Shown here: one piece after another, positions 33,460-44,508 of the stretch | How the letters are laid out: every line of letters begins with the position of its first letter | Numbering within the stretch: the stretch's first letter is position 1 | Origin: Ilyonectria destructans | Lineage: Eukaryota > Ascomycota > Sordariomycetes > Hypocreales > Nectriaceae | Assembly: GCA_020740775.1 (NCBI GenBank) | Contig: JAHEWK010000016.1 | Coordinates: 186,001-250,000 of the forward strand | DNA: 64,000 bases | Reading direction: 5' to 3' | The notes under the pieces: model-generated | Seen by the model: the letters and a program-made list of their open reading frames with translations, nothing else | The model's database searches: none | What the model was told of the DNA's origin: nothing | Program-made: the position numbers and the translations under genes

Positions 33460-33960
33460 TTATAATTTTAAAATCTTTATAGTATAGTAATTAGTATTTT
33501 AAAGCTCTTTATATCTCTATAGAAGTTATTAATTTAAATCTAGCTAAAGGTAAATTCTTAATTTTTAGTAAAATATAAGAGATCTATATCTTTCTTATAA
33601 TAAATAGAGAGGTTATATATTTATTATATAACTTAAAACTTAAATACTATCTAATTAAATTTAAAGTAATCTATTTAGAATTAATATAGAAACTAATTGC
33701 TAGTATATACTAATTAGTAGAGCTTAAAACTAATTAGAGTATAGAGTTTTTTATTTATTTTAAGTTTTTCTTATTATTTTAATTTTCTTTAGGTATTTAT
33801 TATATAATAAAGTAAAGTTAGTATTAAATAGAGATAAAGTTAAATCTTAAATTACTTTTATAAGTTTATTATATTTAGTATACTAATAGGTTAAATAAGT
33901 ACTTAATATAAATCTAATAGTATTTTCTTAATAATTTTAAATTATTATTTTAAAATAGTT
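33460..33960 (+). repeat. Inverted repeat arm (partner 36530-37010)
   Basis: About 500 bp that reappears in reverse complement at 36530-37010, from the tRNA-like relic through an AATTAGAGTATAGAGTTTTT segment and on to TTTAGTATACTAATAG. The copy at 36530-37010 is slightly less AT-rich, which suggests unequal erosion. Confidence 0.7.
33473..33551 (+). other. Eroded tRNA-like sequence (left arm)
   Basis: The plus strand can be laid out as the ends of a tRNA: ATCTTTA at the 5' side and TAAAGGT(A) at the 3' side pair over seven bases, a TA follows the 5' strand, and the T-loop position reads TTTAAAT where TTCGAAT is normal. D- and T-stem mismatches are all explained by C-to-T or G-to-A changes. 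The anticodon arm does not fold clearly. It is a relic, not a functional tRNA. Confidence 0.4.
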
Positions 33961-35065
33961 TATTTTAATAGTAATTTAAAATCTTAAAATTATATTTAAG
34001 CTGGCTAACTTTTAAATTATATAGCAGCTAAATATAAGTAATTATACTAAATATAATTTACTAAGTTAATTAATTTATACTCTTTTAATATCTTTAAGTT
34101 TAAACTTTTAAGCTATAATTTATAGCTTTAAAATAAGAATTAAGTTACTTTAAATTAAATAGTATAAATTAAAATAAAAGCTATAAGTATAGCTATAATT
34201 ATAAAATACTATATTAATTTAAAGAATAAAATAAAAAGTAAATATCTTCAGTTAGTTAAGTAATTAATTAAGATATATATAAGAATAAAAAAATAACTAA
34301 AATAAAAAAGATAAAACTTATAGAGTTTTTATATCTATTATAATTTTACTTTTTTTAAAATTTAGCTTTTTTAATTTAGTAGTAAAAAGAGATAAAAATA
34401 ATATTTAACTTATTAACTTACTTTAAAAAAGATATATAAAAGATTATTATATAGATATCTTAAATAGTTAGCTTAAAGCTATATTAAATTATATATATAA
34501 AATTAAATAGATTTAAAGCTTATATCTTCTAATAGAAAAGTATTTTATTAAATAAAATCTTAAGTTAATTATAAAAGTTTCTACTAATAAAACTTTAATA
34601 AAATCTATAGTAATTTAATATCTAAAGGATATTAAAAATAGAAATTAAATAAAAAAATAGTAATAGTAAAAATAAACTTAAATAAATCTCTTAAAAATAA
34701 AAATAATAATTTAATAGACTCTCTAGCTATTTTAAGTTTTATAGCTTTTTTAACTTTTAAAAAAAATCTCTAAAAAAGTAAAAATTAATATCTCTTTTTA
34801 TATAGTTTTTAATCTTCTTTTTTAATTTTATTTAAGCTCTTTTTAGGTATTTTTATTAATAATTAACTAGCTTAAATATCTCTAATTATTTATTATAATA
34901 GCTAATTTAAAAAGGAAAAACCTTTTAGCTATTTAACTATAAAATAATATAATAATTAGTATATTATACTATATTTATAAGTTTAAAATAAATTAATTTT
35001 AATTAGTAGTTTATATAATAAAAAATTAAGTAAATTAAAACTTAAATAAGTATATTATATTTAAT

Positions 35066-36095
35066 AATAGTATTATTAAAATTACTATTTTAACTACTAT
35101 TTTAAATTCTATATTATATACTTATATAAGTATAATAAGAAACTTAATTTATTAATTTTAAATTTAATTACAGTTTTTTATCTTTTTTAAACTTTTTTTA
35201 TAATATCTCTTTATTATTTAATTTCCTTAGGTTTTATATTAATTCTTTAGCTATAAGTTAATTAATACTATATTATTTATTAGCTATATAGAGTATATAG
35301 TACTATATAAGCTATTAATAAATACTCTTTCTACTAGAGAAAGTATATACCTTTAGTATTTTTAAATTAAAGTTTTAAGATAGATTAACTTTATAGTAAC
35401 TTAAAGTTATAAAGTTATATTTTAATTTACTAGCTTTTAAATTATATAATAGCTAAAAACTATTAGCTATATTAAATAAAGCTTATTAAATTAATTAATT
35501 TAAACTTTTATAATATCTTTAAATTGTAATTTTTTAGCTGTAATTTACAGCCTTAAAATAAGAATTAAATTATTTAAAATTAAATAATAGAGATTAAAAA
35601 AGAAGCTATAAGTATACTAATAATTAGAAAAAACTATATCAGTTTATAATATAAAGTAGAAAGTAGATATCTTTAATTAGTTAAGTAATTAGTTAAGTAA
35701 TTAGTTAAGTAATTAGTTAAGATATATATAAAAATAAAAGAATAATTAGAATATAAAAAAGCTTATAGAGCTTTTATATTTATTATAATTTTATCTTTTT
35801 TAAAATCTAGCTTTTTTAGTAGATTTAGTTTTTTCAGTAAATTTAACTTTTTTAGTAGATTTAGCTTTTTTAAGATATAGCTATTTTTATAGCTTATTAA
35901 GATATTAAAAAAAATAACTAGTTAAATTAAAAATCTTAATCTATTTAAGTAAACTATTAACCTTTAAATAAATTAAGTATATAGTTTATATTATTAATAT
36001 TATTATTAGTATTTTTCTTTTACTATTAAGTTTTTAATTTTCTCTTTAGGTATATATATACTAGAGTATTTTAACCTTTTAATATTTAATAATAG
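35066..36095 (+). repeat. About 1.03-kb inverted repeat, left arm
   Basis: Starts with the second copy of the 290-bp repeat and ends near the TTTTAACCTTTTAATATTTA segment. Matching reverse-complement sequence runs from 38170 down to 37140, with internal landmarks at the same offset (about 704-710 bp). It includes an 18-bp tandem repeat at about 35812-35876. Confidence 0.65.
35812..35876. repeat. 18-bp tandem repeat, about 3.5 copies
   Basis: Units of the form AGCTTTTTTAGTAGATTT follow each other with one or two changes. The inverted copy lies near 37372-37425. In one frame it would be coding-like, but there are no open frames here. Confidence 0.6.
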
Positions 36096-36529
36096 TAAAG
36101 TTAAAAATACTTAATATAATTAAGTTATATTAATAGCTAAAAAGCTATTTATATTAAATATATACTTTTTAAATAGCTATATACTATATATTTATTAATA
36201 GGCTATTAATTTTCTAATTTAATTTAAAGTAAAACTATTAAAATTAATAGCTAGTTTTTTTTTTCTTATATATATAATTAAATTAAAATTCTACTAGCTC
36301 TAACTATTTAATTAGATTTAAGTTATAATATAGGCTATAATAAATAAAAACCTTACTATAATTTTACTTTATTATTTTAAAGAGCTTATTATTATTATTA
36401 AATTTATATTAGTAATTTTATTATTAGCTTTATTTAAATTTATAGATTTTATCTTTATTTATCTTTTAATTGTAGCTATTTTTAAATTATAAAAAAGCTA
36501 TTAAAAGTTTTCTATAAAACTATAGTAAT

Positions 36530-37010
36530 TAATTAAGAAAGTACTATTAAACTTATATTAAATACTAATTTAATCTATTAGTATACTAAATATAGTAGGC
36601 TTATAGAAATAACTTAAAATTTAACTTTATCTCTATTTAATATTAGCTCTATCTTATTATATAATAAATATCTAGAAAAAATTAAAATAATAAGAAAAAC
36701 CCAGAATAAATAAAAAACTCTATACTCTAATTAGTTTTAAATTCTACTAATTAGTATATACTGGTAATTAATTTCTATATTAATTCTAAATAGATTACTT
36801 TAGACTTAATTAGATAGCTTTTAAGTTTTAGGTTATATAATAAGTATATAACCCCTCTATTTATTATAAGGAAGGTATAGATTTCTTATATTTACTAAAA
36901 ATTAAAAATTTACCTTTAGCTGGATTTAAACTAATAACCTCTATAGAGATATAGAGAGCTTTAAGATGCTAATTACTGCACTATAAAGATACTATAGTAA
37001 TTAATATTAT
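36530..37010 (-). repeat. Inverted repeat arm (partner 33460-33960)
   Basis: Reverse-complement copy of 33460-33960. It lies in the spacer of the larger 1-kb palindrome, so the two inverted repeats are nested. Its outer end contains the better-preserved tRNA-like relic at 36990-36911. Confidence 0.7.
36911..36990 (-). other. Eroded tRNA-like sequence (right arm)
   Basis: Less eroded twin of the left-arm relic. On the minus strand ATCTTTA pairs with TAAAGGT, a D-arm GTGC/GCAT with AGTAATTA loop follows TA, and the T-arm reads ATTAG-TTTAAAT-CCAGC; restoring only RIP-type transitions would make every stem pair. The middle (anticodon) part is unusual and may contain an intron or be SINE-derived. 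Confidence 0.45.
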
Positions 37011-37139
37011 ATTTTATCTTTATATTTTTTATAGTTACTATAGTAGTATTATAGCTGCCTCTTATAGTATAATACTCTAGATATTTTTATAGTAGCTTTT
37101 TAAGCTGCTATTAATATTTTAAAGTTTAACTTTTTCTTT

Positions 37140-38170
37140 TTTTTAATTATATTAAGAGGTTAAAGTACTCTAGTATATATATATTTAAAGAGAAAACTAA
37201 AAGCTTAATAATAAAAGAAAATACTAATAATAGTATTAATAATATAAACTATATATTTAATCTATTAAAAGGTTAATAATTACTTAAATAAATTAAGATT
37301 TTTAGTCTAATTAATTATCTTTTTTAATATCTTAATAAGCTATAAAAATAGCTATATCTTAAAAAAGCTAAATTTTAAAAAAGCTAAATTTACTAAAAAA
37401 GCTAAATCTACTGGAAAAATTAGATTTTAAAAAAGGTAAAATTATAATAGATATAAAAACTCTATAGGCCCTCTTATATTCTAGCTATTCTTATATTCTT
37501 ATATATCTTAACTAATTACTATTCTAATAGAATAAAATACCTCTTTCTTTCTATCTTATAGTATAAATTAATAAAGTTTATTCTAATTATTACTATATTT
37601 ATAGCTTTTAATTTAATTTAAAAGAATTAATAGAGATTAATCTAACTCTTATTATAAAGCTATAAGTTACAGCTTAAAAGTCTAAATTAAAAAATATTAA
37701 ATAAATCTAAATTAATAGACTTAATAATATATATTTAGTATAGTTATTAATATTTAGCTGCTATACTATTTAAGAGCTAGCTGGTATAGATTTAGCTCTA
37801 TAATATTAAGTTGCTAAAGAGCTATACTATTTTAAGATTCTTCTTAAGAACTGCTAAATAGATAGAATCCCTTTAGTAAAAAGAGAATTCCTCTAGAAAT
37901 TATATTATAACTATACAGTCTAAATTATATAGCTTATAAATAAGATAGTATTAATTAACTTATAGCTAAATAATTAATAACTATAAGAATCTAAAGGAAT
38001 TTAATTACCTCTAATAGTAGCTATAAAAATAGATATTATAAAAAAGATTTAAAAAAGATAAAAAATAGTAATTAAATTTATAATTAATAGACTAAATTCC
38101 TTATTATACTTATATAAGTATATAATATATAATTTAAAATAGTAGTTAGAATAGTAATTTCAACAATAGA
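37140..38170 (-). repeat. About 1.03-kb inverted repeat, right arm
   Basis: Reverse complement of 35066-36095, separated from it by about 1.05 kb. The outer end (38170-37880) is the third copy of the 290-bp repeat. Confidence 0.65.
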
Positions 38171-38403
38171 ATATACCTATATAAATAGATAAGAACTCTA
38201 GATAGACTCCTTATTGAGAATGCTAGTTCCTTATCTCTCTCCTATATCACTATACTGTATATATCCGCTCTAGAAGGTGTAATCCTTTTAACTACAGACT
38301 CAAGCTAAGCTATTATAACTTGGTATGTATGACTGATAAGCCGTTCCTTGCCTTGGGTCTTTCTCATTCAAAACCGTGTTAAAGAAACAACAAGTACAAA
38401 TGC

Positions 38404-39007
38404 AGCCAGCAATGCAGCCACGCCTAGAGCGTCTCGATCAAATGCTTGGCGATCCTCTCCTCGAAAGCATTCTCTAGGGCCACGAGTACGACCAAGGCGG
38501 ACTGGACAACAGTCTGCGTATTAGGCTCGAGTCCGGGCAGTTCAAGAGGATCGTCTTCTATGGGATGGGATGCTCCTCGGTGGTGTCCGACATCGTCAAG
38601 GGCTTCTTTCTGACGGAGCGCATCCCGATACACGTCCAGGTTGTCAACGACTACGACAGCGACTGGCTTGTCGACAGAAACGTCATAAAAGACGACTCCA
38701 CGTTGACGATCATCGTCTGCTACAGCGGCTGGTCGGTCGAGCCGTGCCTGTTCTTCGAGACCATGCGAGAAATGACAGGCAACAGAAACCTGCTAGTCCT
38801 GTCTGGAGGCGGGAAGATTACCGCTCTGTGCAAGGAGCACAGCACCTCGCCGATCCAGTATAAGCTAAATCATGCCGACCGGGAATACCCCCTCTATCGC
38901 GTTCAGCAGTTCTTCTCGATATTCCTCGATCTGTTCCACTGGCACCAAGGCGAGCATCTGCTTCGGCGTGCCGTACCTGAGCGAAATCTCGGGGCGGGAA
39001 GCTATTG
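38404..39007 (+). pseudogene. SIS-domain sugar isomerase-like fragment
   Basis: The plus strand reads a sugar-isomerase (SIS) domain related to the phosphoglucose/phosphomannose isomerase-like family: an N-terminal LDQMLGDPLLESI piece, a TAG near 38476, IVFYGMGCSSVVSD (38556-38597; GMGxSS is the phosphosugar loop), VQVVNDYDSDW, TIIVCYSGWSVEPC and ADREYPLYRVQQFFSIFLDLFH. After that the frame loses similarity and ends at 39007. Bifunctional enzymes of this family are best known from bacteria and archaea, so a bacterial origin of the ancestral gene is possible. The in-frame stop and missing C-terminal half make it a pseudogene. Confidence 0.65.
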
Positions 39008-39009
39008 AC

Positions 39010-40440
39010 GCCTAGAGTCCGCTCTGTAATTAATTTGATCAAACAAACCCGCGACTGAAAGTATGAGACTCGAGGGGGAGAACCGTGTTAATCATTACGT
39101 CGGAAATGCTCCGCGAAGAAGTAGACGGTGCGTTACGAGATCACTGGTCGGCAAATCTCAGAGGCAGCAAGGGAACCAGAACTCCCGTCCTCTGCTCCAG
39201 CTCATCATCATCTCGCTCAGCACCACCCCGACCTCGCCTTGCTCTGTATTGTGAAATTAGAAGCCCGCTCCAAGAGTTCATACGACTAACTCTCTGCAGA
39301 CTACGTCCGAGGCGTTGAAATAGAGTCTAGCTATTGAAAAGTAGTCAAAATGACAAAACATGCATATTTGAAACTCTTATTCCATTCTGTGAGTATTAAT
39401 AATAGAACTTGGTTACGATTTCAGGCTGCAATACCTACCCCTTAATTAGGAGCGATGACGCCAAAGACGCTAGCGGGATAGGTCTTCGTTAGATGACCGG
39501 TGGCCATTGACTGCGAACGTCTTGGGTAGCTAGCCAACATGTTAGACGAGCTGCTGCCACACAACACGGCGCCCACTCATGGGGAGTATGTGAGACTGGA
39601 TATGGGGTTTCGATCATCATGAGGTTTGCGATTGCAAGCTAAATGATAGTAGTGTTAACAAAAGAGGATAGATGCGAAGTGGTGTCGGCATTCTCAATGA
39701 GTACCGGGTAGGACCCAGTTTAGGAAATAAGCGGCAGATTTCCAAAACCCGTCAACAGATTGCCCGCATATTGCACCTGGGTTTTATAGGTTCTCGTCGA
39801 AGGCACCAGTCCAACACATTTTAATTGAGAAAAGTCCTTTCTATAGTAATTGATACTCAAAGTCACCCGACTGGAGCAAAAGGAACCATTTGAGGTGGAA
39901 CTTATGGGCCGGAAAAACGGTTCCAAGTCGCAATTGAAGACAGAACGGTCGAGGTCCGAACAGTACCGTATCTGGGACCACATTGATTCCATCAACTCGG
40001 TCAAGGTTTCTGGTTTCTGGTGCAGCGACTTTACGCAAGAGTCTGACCATAGATTGAGGCCCTACTGGCTGTCTCCCAGATCCCCTGGGCACGTGGGAGA
40101 GACAGGCGAAATAAGAGGCGGCTGCAGTTTACTCGGAAATAAGGCACTAAGTCTAGTGCTACCCCCCCTGACATCATAGTAGGTTGGACGAGGGTGCGAC
40201 GATCGCTCTCGAAGGGGGCATGGCCAACAATTGGGCAGCTTACGGGTGTTGACCCGCAATGATACCAAGGCTATTCCAGAAAGAGCCCTCGGTAAAGAGG
40301 TCTTTAGGAGCTGAAAACCCCATATATCAACAGGGCATTCCGTGGCTGCCTTTTAAGGCATTGTACCCCCAACAAGTCGGACGAGAAGCGAATACTTTCA
40401 AATATCCAGTCTTGTTACTGTTTTGTGCCCTCTCACCCCA
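39010..40440. other. Intergenic, nothing recognised
   Basis: About 1.4 kb. Opposed frames at 39720-40004 (minus) and 39850-40179 (plus) have no domain. Presumably the promoter of the phytase-like gene lies in the last few hundred bases. Confidence 0.4.
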
Positions 40441-42177
40441 ATGGTTGGACGGCTTTCGTCACTGGCGGCTCTGGCCATCACGGCCTCTGTCGCTGTAGCC
40501 ACCCCTGCATTATCAATAGATGCTGTCCTCTCAACCACTTGCAATGGTAAGTCGTATACTTACAATGAACTCGCCGGCTACGGCTTTGTACCAAGCGCCG
40601 CTCGAGATAAATATGGCGACACCATTAGCCTTGGATCTTCCATCGCTTTTGCGTCTTGGGCCAAAAAGGGTTCCAAATACCAAGGAAAATTGTACGGCTT
40701 ACCAGACCGCGGATGGAACACAAACGGCACCGTCAATTTCCAACCCCGCATTCACGAGTTCACTGTGACGTTGACCCTGGCTTCTGGAGCTACCATTCAG
40801 GATCCTTCGCCTCCAAACGTCGCCTTTGTCTATGAGGACACGATTTTGCTTACAGGACCAGATGGTAAACCCATGACTGGCCTGGATGCGGACCAGACGG
40901 GTGGCCTAAAATATTCTGGCTTTCCTACCCTACCCGCTGCCACCTACACCGGAGACGGATTTGGTGGTGACGGCTCCGGTGGTAAGCGTGCCACGCTTGA
41001 CGCCGAGGCATTAGTTCTCGCGGAAGATGGGGGATTCTGGATTAGTGATGAGTACGGTCCATATATCTACAAGTTCGACAAGAAGGGGAAAATGACTGTC
41101 GCTGTCGCCCCGCCCGACGCCATTCTTCCTTTGAGAAACGGATCTGTGAGGTGAGTCCCTCCTACAGGAATGATTCATCTGGGTACGTACTAAAGGCACA
41201 TTCCCAGCTTCTCATCAGACAACTCTCCTCTATACAACCCCGAAAAGGAACCTGTGCCCTCCGACCCCACGCAAGGCCGCCAAAACAACCAGGGCTTTGA
41301 GGGAATGACAGCCAGCCCAGATGGCAAGTCCCTCTGGGTGCTTCTTCAATCTGCCGCACTTCAGGAAGGTGGTCAAGCGAAGAAGACTCGTCGGTACTCT
41401 CGACTCTTGCAGTACTCGATCAAGGATGGCAAGGGTGGACATGACCATACTCCAACTCCTGTCTATAAGGCCGAGTATGTTGTTCCGTTGCCGACCTTTA
41501 CGGACGCGAGCGGCAAGAAGCTCGTTGCAGCTCAGTCAGAGATGCACTTTGTGTCTGACGAACAATTTTTCTTCCTCCCGAGAGACTCGAACAATGGACA
41601 TGGGATGTCGAGCTCGGAGTCTGTTTACCGACACATTGATATCTTGGACATCTCCGCAGCCACAAATGTGAAAGGTGCGACACATGATGGTTTCAGCGAC
41701 GCAATCGCTAGCTCAGGTACGTTAAGCCTCTCACGTTCCACTCGAGGTAAATTCTAAGATTAGCAGATGGCATTCTCGATGACAATATTGCACCTGCCAC
41801 AGTCTGTTCTTTTCTCGATTTCAACATCAACTCGCAACTCAATCGCTTCGGGATGCATAACGGAGGCTCTCAGGATGGTGCGCTCCTGAATGAAAAATGG
41901 GAAGGTATTGCTCTAGTTCCAGTCGATCGCAAAGATCGCAGTGGGAAGTCTGATGGTGATGAGTATTTCCTGTTCGCTTCATCTGACAATGACTTTGTCA
42001 CTCAGAACGGTACGTCTTCCTCTACTGCACTTTTAGTCTACTACTCACTTAAGCATGGCAGGCTTCATGAACTTTGGTCGAACCCCGTTTGCAGATGAGT
42101 CAGGGTATGATCTTGATAATCAGATGCTGGTCTTCAGAATCACCCTTCCAAAGGGTAGCAAGCCCTTGGTTGGTTAA
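40441..42177 (+). CDS. Secreted phytase-like (esterase-like) protein
   Basis: Four exons (40441-41150, 41208-41716, 41767-42009, 42062-42177) give 525 residues. A signal peptide spans about residues 1-20. The body matches the fungal proteins with the esterase-like domain of phytase-like proteins: YGLPDRGWNTNG, LDAEALVLAEDGGFWISDEYGPYIYKFD, NQGFEGMTASPDGKSLWVLLQSA and KWEGIALVP are the expected beta-propeller repeats with acidic loops. It probably acts outside the cell on phosphate or carboxyl esters; the reaction is not established for the family. ATG 40441 is chosen because it immediately precedes the signal peptide. It is the first of a run of intact enzyme genes extending to 50.4 kb. Confidence 0.88.
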
Positions 42178-42982
42178 ATAGTTCTAATGTACACATACCT
42201 ACACATGAACCAGCTTGGTAATCCTCTTACTAGATGATAAATGCTCTGTTTCCTTCATTCTACGTTATATTCTCTTTGTCAACCTGGGCTGCCTAATCGT
42301 CCGTGGTAGTGAAGAACTGGCTCTGGATATGGTGTCCTCGCTGGAGCCTCCAGTAATCTTCCTCCAATTTAACTTTTACGGCTCCGTCATATATCATTCT
42401 TGTAGTTTGTGATCCTGTCTCGCCACCTAGGTAACGAAGTAGGGGGGGTCGTAATCTTATCCTCTAAAGCTGACTAGTGCAGAGATACCCACTGAATATA
42501 ATGACAGTGAGTCCCGCAGGTGAATGTCATTTTCAATCACGTTTCCGCAAGACAAGTGTGATTTCTCAACGGGTTTTCCAGAAGAGCCACTAGAGGTGCG
42601 GTAAGATGAACTTGATGTTTATCTCAAGGGAACATTCAGTAGGCACTGGCCGGCAGTGTCTTAGCTCTCCATACTACGTTCTTGACTTGATAAATTAAAA
42701 GTAGCTCTTGGATTGAGTATCACAACGTGGTTTCGCCCGCTGAGCCGAGCCACTTAGACACATTTCTGTCAAGGGGCTTCTCCCGGTATGTCTTCGGCGG
42801 ATATGTCGACGGCATTTGCGACCTAGATCATTTAATATCTAGCTTCAGTCACGTAGTCGCTATGTTGCCTATATGTTCTAAGAGAAAATTCATGGGAGGG
42901 TATTGATGGACTATCCAATCCTTACATCCTCTTCAGTCAATTGTGAGAGGTGGATAGATGCTAGAGAGAATAATTCGCAATG
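42178..42982. other. Intergenic between convergent genes
   Basis: About 800 bp between the 3' ends of the phytase-like gene and the quinone oxidoreductase. No gene or repeat was recognised. Confidence 0.45.
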
Positions 42983-44158
42983 TCAGTATGCGATATTCTC
43001 GTCATCGAAATCCCCGATCCTGATAACTATCTTGCCACGAGCGTTTCTACTCGTACCCAGTTCATATGCCTTAAATCTGTCAGAATAGTTGCAATCAACA
43101 CACGTAGAGTAACCTCACCTCAAGGACATCTTCCAGTGCGAAGGTTGAATCGATAATAATCTTCAAGTTGCCTTCCTCCACGAACGTGGCCAGCGTCTCT
43201 GCACCTTTTCCGCTAAGGGGGGCGCTGAACATGATATATTTCCTCGGAATACCACCTAGTATAGCTGGAAGATTGGAGTTTGTTGCCCAACGCCATATAC
43301 TGTAGACCTGGCTCGTGTCTTGTGTGGTACCGACGTTGATAAATGGCGATCCAGCTTTCAAATATTTGGGTGAGGGTTTGTATAAGGATTGAGATCCAAC
43401 TGTGTCGAGGATGACGTCAAATTGGCTACTCCCATATGTTCGAGCAAGATGCTCCGGTAATGATTCCACGTTGGCGTAATCTATGACCTACACATACCCG
43501 ATTAGCTGTCGTTATTATGGTTTGTTTTATATCTCACCTCGTCAGCACCCAGGCTCTTTACTGTGTCAACGTTCTGCCCAGAGCAAGTCGCCACAACATA
43601 TCCGCCTAATGCCTTTACTAGCTGTACTGCAACCATTCCGACACCACCACTCCCACCGTTGATGAGGGCACGTTTCCCTTGCTTGACTTCACCTCGCCTA
43701 ACCATTTCCAGCGCAGTCTGCCCTAAAGCGCTCAAGCCAGCAGCCTCGGCAAAGCTCATATTCACCGGCTTCACGGCCACACAGTCGGCCTTGACCAGGA
43801 CATACTCGGCCAACACTCCCACACCAGACAGTACGCTGGCGCTCTTGGAGACAGTCCCGAAGATGGCCGTCCCCGGGGAAAAGCGGGCTGGAACTGAGGG
43901 GCCGGCGGATACGACTCGACCGGAGAAGTCGATTTCAGGAACGGCATTGATGCGAAAGGGAGACGGGACCTGCCGCATCAAGTTAAGACCAGCCGAAGAC
44001 AGGGCCGCATGTGAGATGTGGACGAGGAGTTGGGACCCTGCTGGGGACGGTGGCGTCGGGAATGAGGCATTGAAAGAAAGAACAGAGGACGGGTCACCCG
44101 CAGTACTGAAGTGCCAAGCACGCATAGTCTGAGAGACGATTTTAGGTTGGGATGACAT
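42983..44158 (-). CDS. Zinc-independent quinone oxidoreductase (MDR family)
   Basis: Three exons (44158-43538, 43487-43114, 43076-42983) give 362 residues of a medium-chain dehydrogenase/reductase. The N-terminal GroES-like domain starts at MRAWHFS; the NADPH-binding fold shows INGGSGGVGMVAVQL, followed by GADEVIDY across the first intron. Catalytic-zinc ligands of alcohol dehydrogenases are absent, pointing to the QOR/enoyl-reductase side of the family. The C-terminus (RGKIVIRI) is typical. Likely reaction: NADPH-dependent reduction of a quinone or enone. Cytosolic by appearance. It converges on the phytase-like gene. Confidence 0.88.
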
Positions 44159-44508
44159 GTCTTAGGTAGAGGTAGCGAAAAGTTGTGTAGTGGATTTCTG
44201 TAGCTGTAGAGGAGCACCAGCCCGGTATTTACGTTGTTGCTTTTATACAAGCGTGACCTTGGCACTAACGGAACGACTGTCTATGAATGACGAGATATAT
44301 GTAAGCAGTCAAGGTCTTTGACCTGGAGACTATGGCTTTAAATCATCTTGTCTATTCTAGTATGTTCTGCTTAGTCTCAGGCTGACGTCGCTAAATCTGT
44401 ACAACTTCCGAAAAGGGGAAAAATGCTGACATGGAATAGCCTAACAGTGGCGGGCGTGTTGGACTGCTGCGCTGTTCAATCTGGGCAAGTCTTGTGATTG
44501 GGAACTGT

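Larger units (their letters stand above)
31640..38330. repeat. AT-rich block, RIP-like, nested repeats
   Basis: About 6.7 kb composed mainly of A and T with very frequent TA steps, long poly-purine/pyrimidine-free tracts and no open frames. Repeated segments within it differ mostly by transitions. Both are hallmarks of repeat-induced point mutation on old transposon copies. Only the island at 32759-33458 keeps normal base composition. The block separates the LINE remnant from the sugar-isomerase fragment. No functional gene was seen on either strand. Confidence 0.85.

Noticed and set aside
31640..38330. CRISPR array or satellite
   Set aside because: Repeats are large, inverted and dispersed, without regular short repeat-spacer spacing, and the genome is eukaryotic.
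43563..44132. 189-codon plus-strand open frame
   Set aside because: It is the antisense shadow of the quinone oxidoreductase first exon; no domain and biased composition.
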